Source: Chromera velia
Lineage: Eukaryota; Sar; Chromeraceae
Assembly (NCBI GenBank): GCA_018398765.1
Contig: JAHBMJ010000397.1
Location: 10,001-48,810 of the forward strand
Direction of reading: 5' to 3'
Length of the DNA: 38,810 nucleotides
Under the pieces are notes generated by a model. The model was not told the origin of the DNA, searched no databases, and saw only the letters and a program-made list of their open reading frames with translations. Positions within the stretch are counted from its first letter, which is position 1. Every line of letters begins with the position of its first letter. Below are positions 20,884 to 33,045 of the stretch, in pieces. The position numbers and the translations under genes are program-made.

Positions 20884-23800
20884 ATGGAGGAGGCAGGATT
20901 CGCTTCTTGTCGCACCGCGACCAGTTCGATGGGAAAGTATGAGATGCTGTTTGAGAAGTATAACCTCGGGGAGCTGCTTGATCGCCTTCTTGCCTCCGGA
21001 CCCCCTGACTCTCCCGGACCCAGTGGCAGCAGAGACCTCTCGGCTTTTGAGGGTCCCGGCAGGCCCTCTGTGCATTTCTCCAAACGCCTCGAGGCTGCCT
21101 TGACAATCGACAGGCAGTACTTCAGTGACATTGACAGCGTTTCCTTCGAGGAAGTAGAAAGGTTCGCTCAGAGCCTCAGCATTCGAGCTGCAGAACCGCA
21201 CCCTCCGCTCTCACCCAGACTCGGCCCACAAGGCCGAACACCCCGAAGGACCCACGCCAGGCCCGAATCTCCCGCCGATCTCCAACCAGGAGACGGTCAG
21301 CTAATTCAGTCGGAACACACCGAAACGCCCTCCTTTTCACCCTCCCCCATGCATGATTTCTGTCCATCCATGTTGACCCCGCTCCCTCACAATGTTAATT
21401 TGGACGCATAAACAATTTTTTCCGCTTTCGCCTTGCAGCATTTTCTGGTGTGCTTCGGAAATTCCGCCTTCCCTCTGCTCTGTTGACTCCTCCTTCTCGT
21501 TGAGACCGCCACCCCTTTTCCTTTTTCAGCCAGCCTAAAGCAGACCTTTCTTTCACTTCCTCTCCCTTTAATTCTCTTTCTGCTCGTGCGTTTGCCCTGA
21601 CTGACAGGCCCTGTGGGATTCCGCGTGTCCGTCCCTTTTGCGGGCTTCTACGGGGACAGCCAGAGTCTTCCCTTCACGCAGGCAACGCCCGGGCCTCCTT
21701 CTCCCAACGTCGCAGCGCGAAGGGCCCCAGAAGAAAGAGGGGGGCTAGGGATGCCCAGGAAAGCTGACAACAAAGAAGAATTCACCCCTCTCGCACATAG
21801 GTCACAGACCCCCGAGTTTGGTGCAATTCCCTTGGGGGGACTACGGGGGCGCTTCTTGAATGGAATCACCCCTTCCGAGAATATGCCCGAAGAAGCCTCC
21901 GATGGCAGAGCAGCAAATCCTCTGGAGGCACGTCTGAGAGAGACAAGAGGAGAGTCGGGGACCCGTGAGGGGGGCGCAAGTCCCCGGCTGGAGGCAGCAT
22001 CGGCTTCCCACTCACCCCTGATGTCTCCCTCGTCACTTTCCCCACCGAAAGCAGGTCCCGAGTCATCTGTGCCAGGAGTGGGAACTCCCCTGAAAAGGTT
22101 GAGGGAGACGGCAATGAGAGAAGACGGCGTGCTAAGTCTCGGTTCCCCTTCATTGAGAGCTGGGGGAGGGAAAGAAAGCCTGCAGATGGGGGGTGATTCC
22201 ACACAAAATTCTGCTTTTCGGGGCCATCCGAAAGAAAGACTTGAGGCCGCCTTGACTCAAAAGGTGTCACCTGGGAGAGATTTGTCGGGAGAGGAGACGG
22301 AAGACGAGGAGGGGTCGCCCCGGATGTCCCAACAACTTTCAGATGCACTAGCAAGGTCACTGGGTGTTTTGGATGAATCGCCTCCCCGTCTCCTCCTTGC
22401 AGACTCTCAGCTCACCCAAACCCAGACGCAGACCCAGAAAGAGGTCACACCTGCCTTGCGGGACCGTCAGTCTCCATTGAGTTCTCATGCATTGGACCGA
22501 GAAGGTGGGCCTGCAGCTGCTGCTGCTCTTCTGGAGGAAGGGGAAGAGGGGGAAAGAGGAGCAGGGAGGTCTCGGCCTTTGAAAGCCAGACAGGGGTTTC
22601 AGGTGCTGACCCCTTTTCGACTCTCACCCCTGACAAAATCCCCTGACAACAATTTCGAGAGAGCTACCGCCTCTTCTGGGATCAAGACGGGGGAGTCAAC
22701 AGGAGAGCAACAGCAGTCTCAACGGGGGGATGCACCCCTGACGTCCCATCAACAGTACACCCCACAAGCTCGCCGCGTTGAAGCAAACGAGACGCCGCGT
22801 CCCCTCAGTTCAGGCCCTCTCATCTCCCTCGAAGCACGCCTCAGCGCACTAAAAAGCCCCGAAGAATCGGCTCAGATCACCCCTGACAGCCCAACACTTT
22901 CCCCAAGAGGGCTGTCTGCAGGTCCTACAAGAGACATAGCTGTTGCGAAATCTAAGGCAGACTTAGCAGGCAATCTGTCTGCTGCGTTGACCTTGTCACC
23001 CCCGGTGTCCCAACTTCCATCGCAACCTCTGTCACCACCTTCCAAAGGCACCCCAACGTTACTCACACCCGTCATGAAGACGGATGAGGGGCGACCGAGT
23101 GCTCAGTCCCCTGGGAGAGTTGACGCGTCACCCCTTGCGTCCCCGCAGCTTTCAAATTACTCCCCCCGACGCCCACCGAAGGCGCAAGCAGGACCTTCAG
23201 CCCTCCCACCCCCCCTTCTGGCAGGGCCCCGCACCCCTGTTCCTGTCACCCCTGACAATGTCCCTCAGGATTCTCGATCAGTTTTGATCACCCCTGTAGC
23301 TGAAGCCCCCCCCTCTGCCAGTGTGTCACGTTGTTCTGTCGGATCCCAAACGCCCCTCTGGGACCGCCCGATCTGTATGAAGGATACCCAGCGAGGGGGG
23401 AGACACAGACCCGCATCATCCGCCGATGTGTCACGAGGTCGGTCACCCCTGTCAACAACAACGCCGCCTCCCAACGCAAAGGCCAAGCATAGACCCAAAC
23501 ACGAGTCCCCTTTCCTCAGGTCCTCTGCCTCCCGCAGGGCTCTAGGTCTCCTCGACTACCTGCAACCTCCTCAAGGGGCAGCAGCAGGGTCTGAGGTTCA
23601 CTCACACCAAGGGAGAAGACACCCGCCTTCAGCAGGTTCCTCTCCCGTACAGGACGTCAGAGAGACCCCACCCATGGGTAGACAACCCCTGTCGTCCATA
23701 CGAAGCCTTTCGCGTGGGTTGTCTCTTTCGACTCTTCGCTCCCCCCCCGAGTCTCAATCTCGACAGAGTCTGGAAAGGCAGTTGTTGCGTTCTGCCAGAG

Positions 23801-24691
23801 GGGGCAGCGGGGGCCTGAAGGGGGGGGCGCGCGGCAGGCTGGGCTCGGGCTTCACATCTGAGGCTTCTCCTGTCAGCTGTCGGGTTGAGAGAGGGAGGGA
23901 GGCACGGACGGGTACACCCAACAGTCGCGTGAAGCAGGCAGAAGGGAGGGAAAAGCCCAGGGCCCAAAAGAAAAGCATCAGGGGCGCTGGCTCGGATCGT
24001 GAGGGGGGGGGGACAAAAGGTTCGTTTCATGTGCGTGCATGATCTTTTTCTCCCCCTCTCCGTTCGTCCCGCTTTCTCTCTCTCTCTGCCTCCCATTTCT
24101 TTCCTTGCATGGCGTTTCTTTTTCTTCGGGCCCCCTTTAAGCCACTCAGTGCGCTTTTTTTCCCCTGCAACTGTACCCTTCAACTTTCTTTTGCTTCGAT
24201 CCTCTCATTCTCTATCTCCCTGTCTTTGTTTGTTTGTTTGTTTGTTTTTCTGTCTGTGCGTGTCTGTCACTTTTTGGCTCTCCAGGAGAATCGCAAAGAC
24301 AGGAGCGGACGGAGGAAGAAGAAGTCTTGGACGGGAGTGGTCTGCTTAGGAGTCCCCGAGACGAACAAGACAGGAGAGGAGAGGTCTGGAACGGGCTCTT
24401 CCCGTCAGTCCGTCAGTCAGTCCAACGCATCAGCTGTTTCCGTCCTTCTCTGTTTCGCCTCCCCCCTCCCACCCCTTCGTCCTTTCTGGTCATGTTTCCT
24501 TTTTCCTTCCTTGTCCCCTATCATGGATCCTCCCTTCCGCCTCTTCTCATGTGATGGTCGTTGCCCTTGAATGTGTCGCGACTGGATGGACAGATTCGTG
24601 TTCCGGCAGGTATAAATCGGGGAGTATTTCAGCAGATTTGGGGGGGAAATTGGTACGTCTTCGTCTGTCCCCCGGCGTCTCCCTCGTTCAA

Positions 24692-24745
<54 letters not shown>

Positions 24746-27700
24746 AGGTTTCAGCAGCATGCTGTTCTCTGGATGCTGAACAAGGAGAAGGAAGGTGAAG
24801 GCGGAAACACCAATGGGAAGGGAGGAGGAAGGGGAGGGGGGGGGGTCTTGGCAGATGACGCAGGTCCGTCCGTCAGCAGATCTGAAGGGCATTTATTTAT
24901 GCAGTCATGCAGTTAGACGGGTCACTCACTCCATATGGATACAGTCTTGCAGACCGACAAGCGGGTGAGGGAAGTGTGCGTAGCAGATCCTGTGAGGGCA
25001 TCTTCTCTCGCTCACACCTTTAAACAGACTTTCGACTTCCTCTGCCCATTTTTCCCTTTCTCTCTCTGTCGCAAAAGCCATTTGACTGTTCATGTGAGAG
25101 GCCGCGCTCCTGATTTGCTTTTCTCTTCCTTTCAACTGTGATTTGCATGTTGAGTTCTGCCCGTCTGACGATTTTTCTTTCACGTTTGGCTTCTTTCGAT
25201 CTGCCTGCCTGCCCTCCATGCATCCATGCATCCATCCATCAGGCTTAGGAAAGACACTGAGTGTGTTGGGCCTGATCGAGCAGAGCGCTGAGGATTGGAG
25301 GCATAGGAGGAGCAGAGGGGGGAAATTGAGAGAGAGGGAAAGAGAAGGACCCACACTCGTGAGCCGAACCGCTCTTTCTTTCTTTCCTTTCTTTCTGGCA
25401 CTCAGAATTCATTCAACTCAATTCGGCCTTGTGTGAACCCGCGCTCCTTTTTTCTTTTTTCAGGCTTCAAGTTAGTTGTGAGGCTTCTCTCTGTGGGCTT
25501 CCAAGGGAATCCTGATTGATTCATCGTCTTCCTGTCTCCTTTTGATTCTCCTTCCATCCTTTTTCAACACTTTCATGAACATTCGCGTCTTGTTCTGATG
25601 AGTCGCGCCTTGTTCGTTCGATGGACCGGGAAATCGTAGGTTCTCTCTTCCATCCTCGCCTGTCTAGGTGTGTGTCCATGTGAGTCTGCCTGCCTCTCTT
25701 CCTGCCTCCAGGTCTTGACAAAGGCTTCCCTGGTCTCTCAGTGGAAGGAGGAGGCCCGAAAGTTGGGCCCTAGTTTGAGGGTCCATGTGCACGCAGGTCG
25801 GGCGTGAGTTTGCGGGTGCATGCAAGCAGGAGACAAAGTGCATGGAGAGAGGGGCTTTTGTCGTGGTTTCTCTCTCTCTCTCTCTCTCTCTCAGAGTCAG
25901 AAAGATGAAAAAAAAAAAACTCCTGAAGGTCGCCTTGCCAAAAGAAGATGGGGGGTAGAAAAAGCGTGAGTGAGAGAGAACGCTTCCTGTGGGCGAACCG
26001 TTGGCTCACACACACTGCAAGAAGCAGAAAATGGTGTAATGTGCTTCCTTGGTGTGTATTCATAGAATCTTTCGTGGAAAGACGTTCACACCCGGTTCCC
26101 TGTTTGCCCTCCCTGCTTCTTGCAGGAAGCAGTCATGCGAAGAGACCTGGACCCTCGCAGCTTCGACAGTTCGCTGTGGTGATCACGTCCTACGAGCTTC
26201 TCGCAGGCAGGGTGTGTAGTGAAGAAATAAAGGTTTACAGCAAAAGGAAGTGGCGCAGAACTGAAATCTTGAACACATTGCTGAGTGCAATGCGATACGT
26301 CACAGATGTACTAGAGGGCGATGCTTCGAGGACATTCAATCATCTCTCGCTATTCCTCACATATACACACATTCTGTGTATCTGTCTATGTATCAAGATC
26401 CATTTTTATTTCTATTTCGTCTCTGAATCAATTCACATCTTTTGATCTCCCCTTGCGTTCCTTCCGTCTTTCTGTTGTGCAGGAAATGGCAGCGTCAGAT
26501 GCTCGTGACCGTGTGGCCTTGCAGAGGGTCCTCTCCCCCCCCCCTTCTCCTTCGTGGTCTTCGGTTCAGTCTGGGCGGGTGGACGTGAAGCGAGAGGAGG
26601 GGGTTGACGAGGGGATGGTCTGTTCGGACTTGGCTTTGTCTGACGAGGAAAAAGAGGAGGAAGAGGACGACATTGAGTCTGTCTCTTCTGGCTGGGGAGA
26701 GAGGGGGAGGGGCGGGAGGAGGGAGAAGGAGAAAGTGGTCGACGTGATTGAAGTGGAGAGTGACGAAGAGGAAGGCAACGACAAAGAAAATGATGGAATG
26801 AAGGCGAACAGTACGGATGCAAGGTCCTTGGGATTTTGTGTGTTTGTTTCAGTGAGTGAATGCTTCTTTCTCTGCAATAACATAGGGGGGGGGAGGGAGT
26901 CTGAGACAGAGACTTGCGTCATGTGACAGACAGAAGTCCTGTCTCATTCATTCATTTGTTTCCATCTTCACACACACTGTGACCCCACTGTTGGTGCTCT
27001 CCTTTCCAACGGGCGTCCTCTGTTCGATCAGCCGGGCTTTTCAGAGGGAATTGTCCATTCAGGTAACCTGCACGGGGTTTGTTTAATTGTACCTTTATCT
27101 TGTATCATTCATGGTAGTTGTTCCTGCTGTTGTCGTATCAAGTCTCCTTGTTTGCTCTGCAGTCTCGGGATGAATCTTCTGGACCGCGTCGCACGGATTG
27201 CTCCGACAGGAAAAAGGGAAAGAGGGGGGTTGGGAGCTGTGGCTGAGGAGGGGGGAGGATGGATTCGTGCGCTTGGAAGGGGAAGAGGGAGAGAGAAAGG
27301 GGAAACAGAAGAGTCATTTGCTGGACATTCCGGTGTTGAGGTCGTGAAAAAGAAAGGGCGTCGGGAGTGCGACACTGATCGGGTTGCGGTTCTGCATGCG
27401 GTGCGGTGGTCCCGTGTCGTGTTTGACGAGGGACACACCCTCACAAGGGGACTGGGAAGGTAGGCGGGGACTTCACGGAGCATGAGCTTCTCCTCGTTTG
27501 GTGTTGCGTCAGGGGTGGCCTGTCCCCTGCTGCTTAGGTCTCCTCTTTGTTCGTTTAATTTGCCCTGAGACGACTTTCCGTTGTGTGAAGACGGTCTGAG
27601 AGAAACCCGCCCCTCTTTGGTATTCTTTCGAACGTGTACAGCCGGCTTTCTTTCCATTTGAATCCTTTGTCATGCAGAATTTTTGGCAGACCGGCTTCCT

Positions 27701-30700
27701 TTTCAGTGCCCTGACGAGTTTCTCTCAAATCATTCCGCCTCTCTTTTTTGGTCTGTTAGCCTGTCCGTCTGCTTGTCTGCCCCTCTGTGTGTGCAGGAGC
27801 AGAAAGTGGAAAGCAGCCCTGTCCCTCAAATGCGACCACAGATGGCTTTTGACAGCAACGCCTCCGTCGCCTGTCGAAAGGTCTGTATGCTTCTGGACAA
27901 CTTGAGAAAAGTCCTTGCTTTGTGGTTGTCCTTCTTTCTTTCTTTCTTTCTTTCTCTGCACCCTTTTTCTTTCTTTCCCTCGGAGGACACTTAATCCATC
28001 ATGCAAGTCGGGTGAAAGAAAGCAGGACCTCGGGGGCGTCCATCTGTCCTTCATCCGTTCCTTCTTTGTCTTCCCCCTTTATCATCCATCGATCATCCTT
28101 CCTTGGTTCGGTGGATGGATGGATTGGCCTAGCTGTGGGAATGCATGCAATCTGTCTGTCTGTCTGTCGGTCTGACACACCGGCTCCATGAAGAAAGAGG
28201 GGGGGAGAGGAAACGGGATTGAGTCAAACACTTCTAAGCCTCTTCCTTCTGCCGGCTCTGCAGACCTAGTGAGGTCACCAACGCCCTGACGCTTCTCTAT
28301 GGACCTGATGGACTTCCGGCAGATGGTTGTACAGATTTTTTGGGTAGTCGGGCAGCAGAGTTGAAGGGTTTGAGTTCTTCAGACAGGGGCCATGGAAAAA
28401 TGACGACACAGCTTTACACGGACATCACCCTCAAACGATCAGTGAGCGACGTGCAAAGGTCAGAAACAAAGGAGAGAAAAAAGCAGTCTGCATGCATCCG
28501 TCTGTACGTCTGCATACGCGTCCAAACGTGTGGGCGCGATTCGATAGAAGCACAAGAGAAGTCTCTATAATTCCTCCGGTCTCTTGTCCCCTCTCTCCAT
28601 TTCTCTTCACTTCTGTGTCTCCACGTTTACATCTCAAACTCACAGAATCGAGAAAGGGAGGAAGAGGGCTTGAATGATCTTCCTTGCCTTCTCAACCTGA
28701 CAACACGATTGAAAAATCTATTTTTTCTTTCTGCCTGTGGTCATGCACAGATAGCTTCAGTCTCTGTGGTTTTGTTGTCGTTGCACGCTGCTTGTATATC
28801 CTTTCAGGGAGCTCCGGCTTCCCTGCGTGAGAGAGAGGGTCCTCTGGGTGCGTTTGTGTGCTCGAGGGCGGCGTCTGTATGAGAGTCTCCTTCCTGGTTC
28901 AGGGGGGGGCGGGGAGGGGCGACTGTGGGGTTCCAGAGAGGAAGACGAGAGGGAAGGACAGAAGGATACAGTGGGAAGAGCTCAACAGAGGCAGCTGCTG
29001 CTGCGGCAGTGTTGTCTGGATTTCCGTCTCCTCCCTCCGAGCCTTTCTGTGAGAGAGAGAGCGGAGGAAGAGGAAGGGGAAGACGGGAGGAGGACTGAGA
29101 AACAGAAAGAGAAAGAGAGAGGATCGAAAGTGAAGGCAATAGTAGAAGATATTGTTGGACACCTGACGGATACCCACAGAGAGACAGGGCACGACCAAAG
29201 GGAAGAAGAGTGCGAGAGAGAAAAAGAGAAGGAAGACAAGAGACCTCGGAAGGTCCTCGTCGTCTCTGAATTTCCTTCGTTCCTTCGTTTGGTTGGGGCT
29301 GAGCTCCAGAGGCATGCGGGGTTTGGGTCAGTGATTTTCTTTCAAAAAGAACGCATTTGCTTTGTTTTTATTCTTTTCTTTCCTTCTTTCTCTCTTTATT
29401 TTTCACTTTTTCCTTCTTTCCTTCCTCGACGGATCAATTTCGTTTCTTTTTTCGCCGCTAGAGAGAGATCTGTTCTTTGATTCCATTTGATGAGACACTT
29501 TCTTTCTATTGACCATCAGATAAACAAATGGATCGATTGGTCAATCAATCTGATGGATGCCCATCTCGATCGCACCCGACATTTTTGTTCCTTCCACTCG
29601 TCCCGCAGCCGCCTGTGTGGAGGTAGAGGGCCGCGGCTTCCCCCCTGCCCCATAGTGCGCATAGACGGAGAAACGAGCATGACACAAAGGACAAGGAGGG
29701 TTGCGGCGTTCCAAAGAAAGAGGTCGGTCCGATAGCAAGTGTGGAAAACGATTCGATCGCAGCAACAGGGTTGTCTGCTGATTCCTTTTGCACATGGAAG
29801 ACGACAAGAGCTGTCCCTCTAGCAACAGCATCGTGTGTTTTGAGAGGAAGTCATGAAAACACTTCCGCAGTCCTGAATGTAGAGGAAAAGACAACCGACA
29901 GAGAGTGTGTCGCCTTCGAGGAACCCAGAGCGAAAGGGGAAGGGGCACAGTGGATGGGGGAGCTTTGCTACCGATTTGTTTGTCTAGTTAGCAATAAAGA
30001 GGGCTTTACTTTTTGCGCCTTCTGAGGGAAATGTAGTTTCCGGCTTTCTCGAACTTCCTTTTTTGGACTTTTTGTTCTTTTTTTTTGTTTTTTGCAGTGG
30101 CGGGCCTCGTGTGTGTCTTCTTGCTAGTCGTGCCTGCGGACAGGGATTGAACCTACAGGTAGGTTGCGATGGTGTTGCAAAGAGTCGAATTTTTCCTTCT
30201 TCCTCCGTCGGTTGCCCCCATTCCTTTCTGTGTCACTATCAGTCTTCCTGCCTGCCTGCCTGCTCTCTCTCTCTCTCACTCTGACGGTCTTCTTTTGTCC
30301 TTCTTTGTTTCTTTTTGTCTGTCTTTGTTCACTTGTTCCTCTGTCGCTTTCTCCTTTTTCATTGCTTTTGTTGATGTGCGTGTCTCTTTGACTAACAGGC
30401 TGTCCCAGTCTTTCTCCCTTCCCGTGTCTGTGTGGGACCGAGCGTGTGTTCTCTTAGGAACTTCTGCCTGTTTTGTCGTGCCTATGGATGGATGGCGGTC
30501 CGGAGATCTGAGGGGATCGGACCAGATGCATGTCTGCAGCGGTCTATGTGGATGTGTCTGTGCATGTGTACAAGTGTATTTGACGCGCAAGTGAACGTTT
30601 TTCTGTGCGTGTGCCTACTGGGCCTGCAGGCAGCCTCTGCAGTTTACATATGTGAACCCCCCATGAGAGACTCCAGTAGAACGCAGGCAATCGGCAGGGC

Positions 30701-31292
30701 GAGGCGCATCGGAAGTTTTCAGTCAGTCAGTCAGTCAGTCGGTTGCATGATGGGGGGCACATTCTTCCTCCCTCTTGATTCTCTCTCTTACCTTCCTTTA
30801 TGGTTTTTGAACAAATTCTCCTTGGCAGCCAGGCAAAAGGTTTGTCCGTATGTTTGCTCGTCAAGATTTTGTTTTGAGCCTTCATCTTTGGCTGGACCAC
30901 TCTAGAACAGACAGATAGAAAGAACTCCACTGAAGAAGCAAGAAAGAAAGTTGAAAAATGCAGTCGATGAATCGATACTTCTTCCCGTCGAGCGTGTTCG
31001 CGGCACCTCGCCCTGCCTATCTGGGTGTAATTATTGCACAAATGTGTACTTCGTCTTTTGCTCGTGGATTGCACCGTTACTCAGCCCTTGGTTCTTCATA
31101 CCTGCACCATCAATCAACTCCTGTTCATCTGAGGTTTAATTCATTTTATTTTGACATTTCTTGATCGGGTGCACTGATTCTCAATATGTCTCTGAATCCT
31201 ATGCATGCAGTTCCTTTGTCGAGTTGGTCGACGTCGTCGTTGAAGACTCAGTCGAAGAGGACACCTTTCAGCTTTGTAAAGCAAAAAGATAG
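20884..31292 (+). CDS. SNF2-family DNA-dependent ATPase, Rad5/16-like group, with long Ser/Pro-rich N-terminus; 18 exons, 1732 aa
   Basis: Exons: 20884-21295, 21608-24019, 24286-24411, 24610-24652, 24748-24863, 25243-25358, 25712-25796, 26126-26211, 26483-26823, 27045-27062, 27163-27459, 27797-27880, 28264-28458, 28808-29326, 29609-29722, 30098-30158, 30630-30721, 31211-31292. All junctions keep phase and the last ends in TAG. Residues ~1-980 are low-complexity and probably disordered, with many SP and TP sites. The ATPase core follows: WFQQHAVLWML near 998, ADDAGLGKT (Walker A, 1033-1041), TLVLTKASLVSQWKEE (motif Ia, from ~1074), VVITSYELL (~1120), DEGH (motif II, 1340-1343), WLLTATP (motif III, to 1373), KVLVVSEFPSF (1592-1602), RIDGETS, ACGQGLNLQ (motif V, to 1675) and QAIGRARRIG (motif VI, 1694-1703). 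DEGH and the QQHAVLWML lead point to the Rad5/16-like group (HLTF, SHPRH, Rad16, lodestar/TTF2), which remodel or displace DNA-bound proteins in repair or termination. No RING or HIRAN domain is evident. It acts in the nucleus by family knowledge. Confidence 0.9.
21608..24019 (+). other. large disordered Ser/Pro-rich exon of the SNF2-family gene
   Basis: This 2.4-kb exon encodes about 804 residues dominated by Ser, Pro, Arg, Gly and Leu, with dense SP/TP dipeptides such as ITPDSPTLSPRG and SPLTKSPDNN. There is no recognisable folded domain except a short start (GFRVSVPFAGFYGDSQSLPF). Its link to the ATPase exons rests on in-phase splicing at 24020 (donor GTTCGT) to 24286; a separate upstream gene is a less likely alternative. 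Confidence 0.75.
24692..24744. repeat. (TC)n(TG)n compound microsatellite abutting a splice acceptor
   Basis: A TC run followed by a TG run ends three bases before exon 5 of the SNF2-family gene (24748), so the repeat itself forms the pyrimidine tract in front of the CAG acceptor. Confidence 0.9.
25868..25892. repeat. (TC)n microsatellite in an intron
   Basis: A TC dinucleotide run lies in the intron 25797-26125 of the SNF2-family gene. Confidence 0.9.
27045..27062 (+). other. possible 18-nt microexon of the SNF2-family gene
   Basis: TTTTCAG at 27038-27044 and GTAACC at 27063 bracket 18 bases that keep phase 2 on both sides. It adds six residues upstream of motif II. Because 18 is a multiple of three and the flanking exons share phase 2, the gene model also works without it. 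Confidence 0.45.
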
Positions 31293-33045
31293 CAGTACAC
31301 TAAATTGCGCTGCTAATTCAGTCACTTTTGTCAGTTTGAGAAAAGTAAAAATGTAGAAGCAGAGCCCAAATGTCGAATGTTCGGCGTAAGCAAAGCTGTG
31401 ACTGCTTGTCAGACAGAGTCAGTGTGCCCCTTGTACAGTGTGTAACTCGGTGCGAATTTGATTTGATGATGAGGTGACTGAACCCGCCAGCCATCGTGTC
31501 CCAATGGCAAAGGGCAGTCTGTGAGCATTCATATCATAGTACAAAGCTAGGAGCACGCCGCTAGCGATTGCTCACCTAAAGCGGCCGAACTGTGCATGTG
31601 CATGTCAAGCTGTGTGTCTCTATATTCATCAAGAGCATATGTCAATTTGTTGTAAAGCTTCTAGACTATTCTACACATTAAATAGTTTATAAAATAAAAC
31701 ATTGCATGCCCAACTTTAAAATATGGTACAGAAACTTTTACCCCCAAATTACTATAAAATCCTAATTTAATGTCAAATATTAATTAGCTAGTATATGATC
31801 ATAAATTTCAGTTGAAATTTTGAAATCTCAAAGTAGGCGTTGGCTAAAAAAAAAAAAAGAAAAAAACTATAAGCGGTCAGAGGAGATCTTTTTTTTTTTT
31901 TTCTTTTTTACTTTTTTACCCTCAATAACACCTAACAACAGTTGTATAACACATGAACAACATCTGTGGAACATTTGAAAAACGTACAGTTGTTTGACTG
32001 AAAAAGAAAAAAAGAAAAAAAAAATAAAGGGTTTGGGGAGATCTTTTTTTTTTTTTAACTCGATGTTAAAGCGAGTAATGATTATAAATTTCAATAATGA
32101 TTATCACTAGGATTATCAACTTTTGATAATCATTAGTCATTTTTTCATTAATGACAATAATCATTATTCATTTCATAATTTTTATACAGAGATTGTTAAT
32201 TTTTACAATTATCATTTTTTTTTTCAAACAAATGATAGACTAAGGTTTCAAACAAGTCAAAAAAGTTAAGTTGAAAAAATAACTTTGATCATGGCATAAA
32301 AGGCTTATTTAAAAGCTATTTTGCATATTTTTAATGTTAAAGTCAATAATGATTACCGGAAATTAATAGTCACCATCGGAAAATAATGGTTTTTGATTAC
32401 ATAAGAATAATGAAAAACGAGTGAACCCACTGCATGATGCGACGCCTAGATCTCAGATAGTCTCAGGCTCTTAAGCAAAATATTTTTCTAGGACACTGTT
32501 TACCTTAGCGGAAAGGCATATTCTAGGGCATATTGTACGGAACTAATCAACTTTGAATCAACGAATGAATTAATCAATCAATTAATATTCGATCATCATT
32601 GAACTTATGACCGGTTATCAAAAATTGAGGGCCAAGAAATATAGGCCAATAACCTCTAACGGTGACTCAGAGTCTAACCGAACTGTACACAGAACATCAT
32701 AACCTGTGTTGTCCCGGCCCTCTAGTTTTCCCTGCACTGCATGATTGCCATTGCATTCAATTTGGGGAGACCATGGTACCGTTTTGACTCAGAACCGTTC
32801 TGCATGTTGCCAGTGTCCTCAGCGATGTTTCATCACCATCATTGAGACATTGACAGTATTTTTGTCCTGATGAATTATCCAGCCTGGGGGACCAGCCAAT
32901 CGAACGACTCGGATTCAGTCAGCCAACGTTCTGAAACTGCTGCGCTTGTGGAGATGTATTTATGATAGGAACGCTGTCTGAGCCCCCTCCATCGAATCTT
33001 TCTGCAATCTTCTCAGACCCCCTGTCGATGTCACCTTCCCCTAGT
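31293..33045. other. AT-rich convergent spacer
   Basis: This region follows the stop of the SNF2-family gene. From ~31680 to ~32700 it is very AT-rich with long poly-A/T tracts and imperfect inverted repeats of TGATTATC/GATAATCA type near 32085-32190. No exon-like frame is supported. The 3' untranslated region of the SNF2-family gene should lie at the left end. Confidence 0.55.

Noticed and set aside
29741..30025. Plus-strand frame of 94 codons inside the SNF2-family gene
   Set aside because: The exons on both sides (29609-29722 and 30098-30158) join directly in phase and give continuous helicase motifs, so this is intron.
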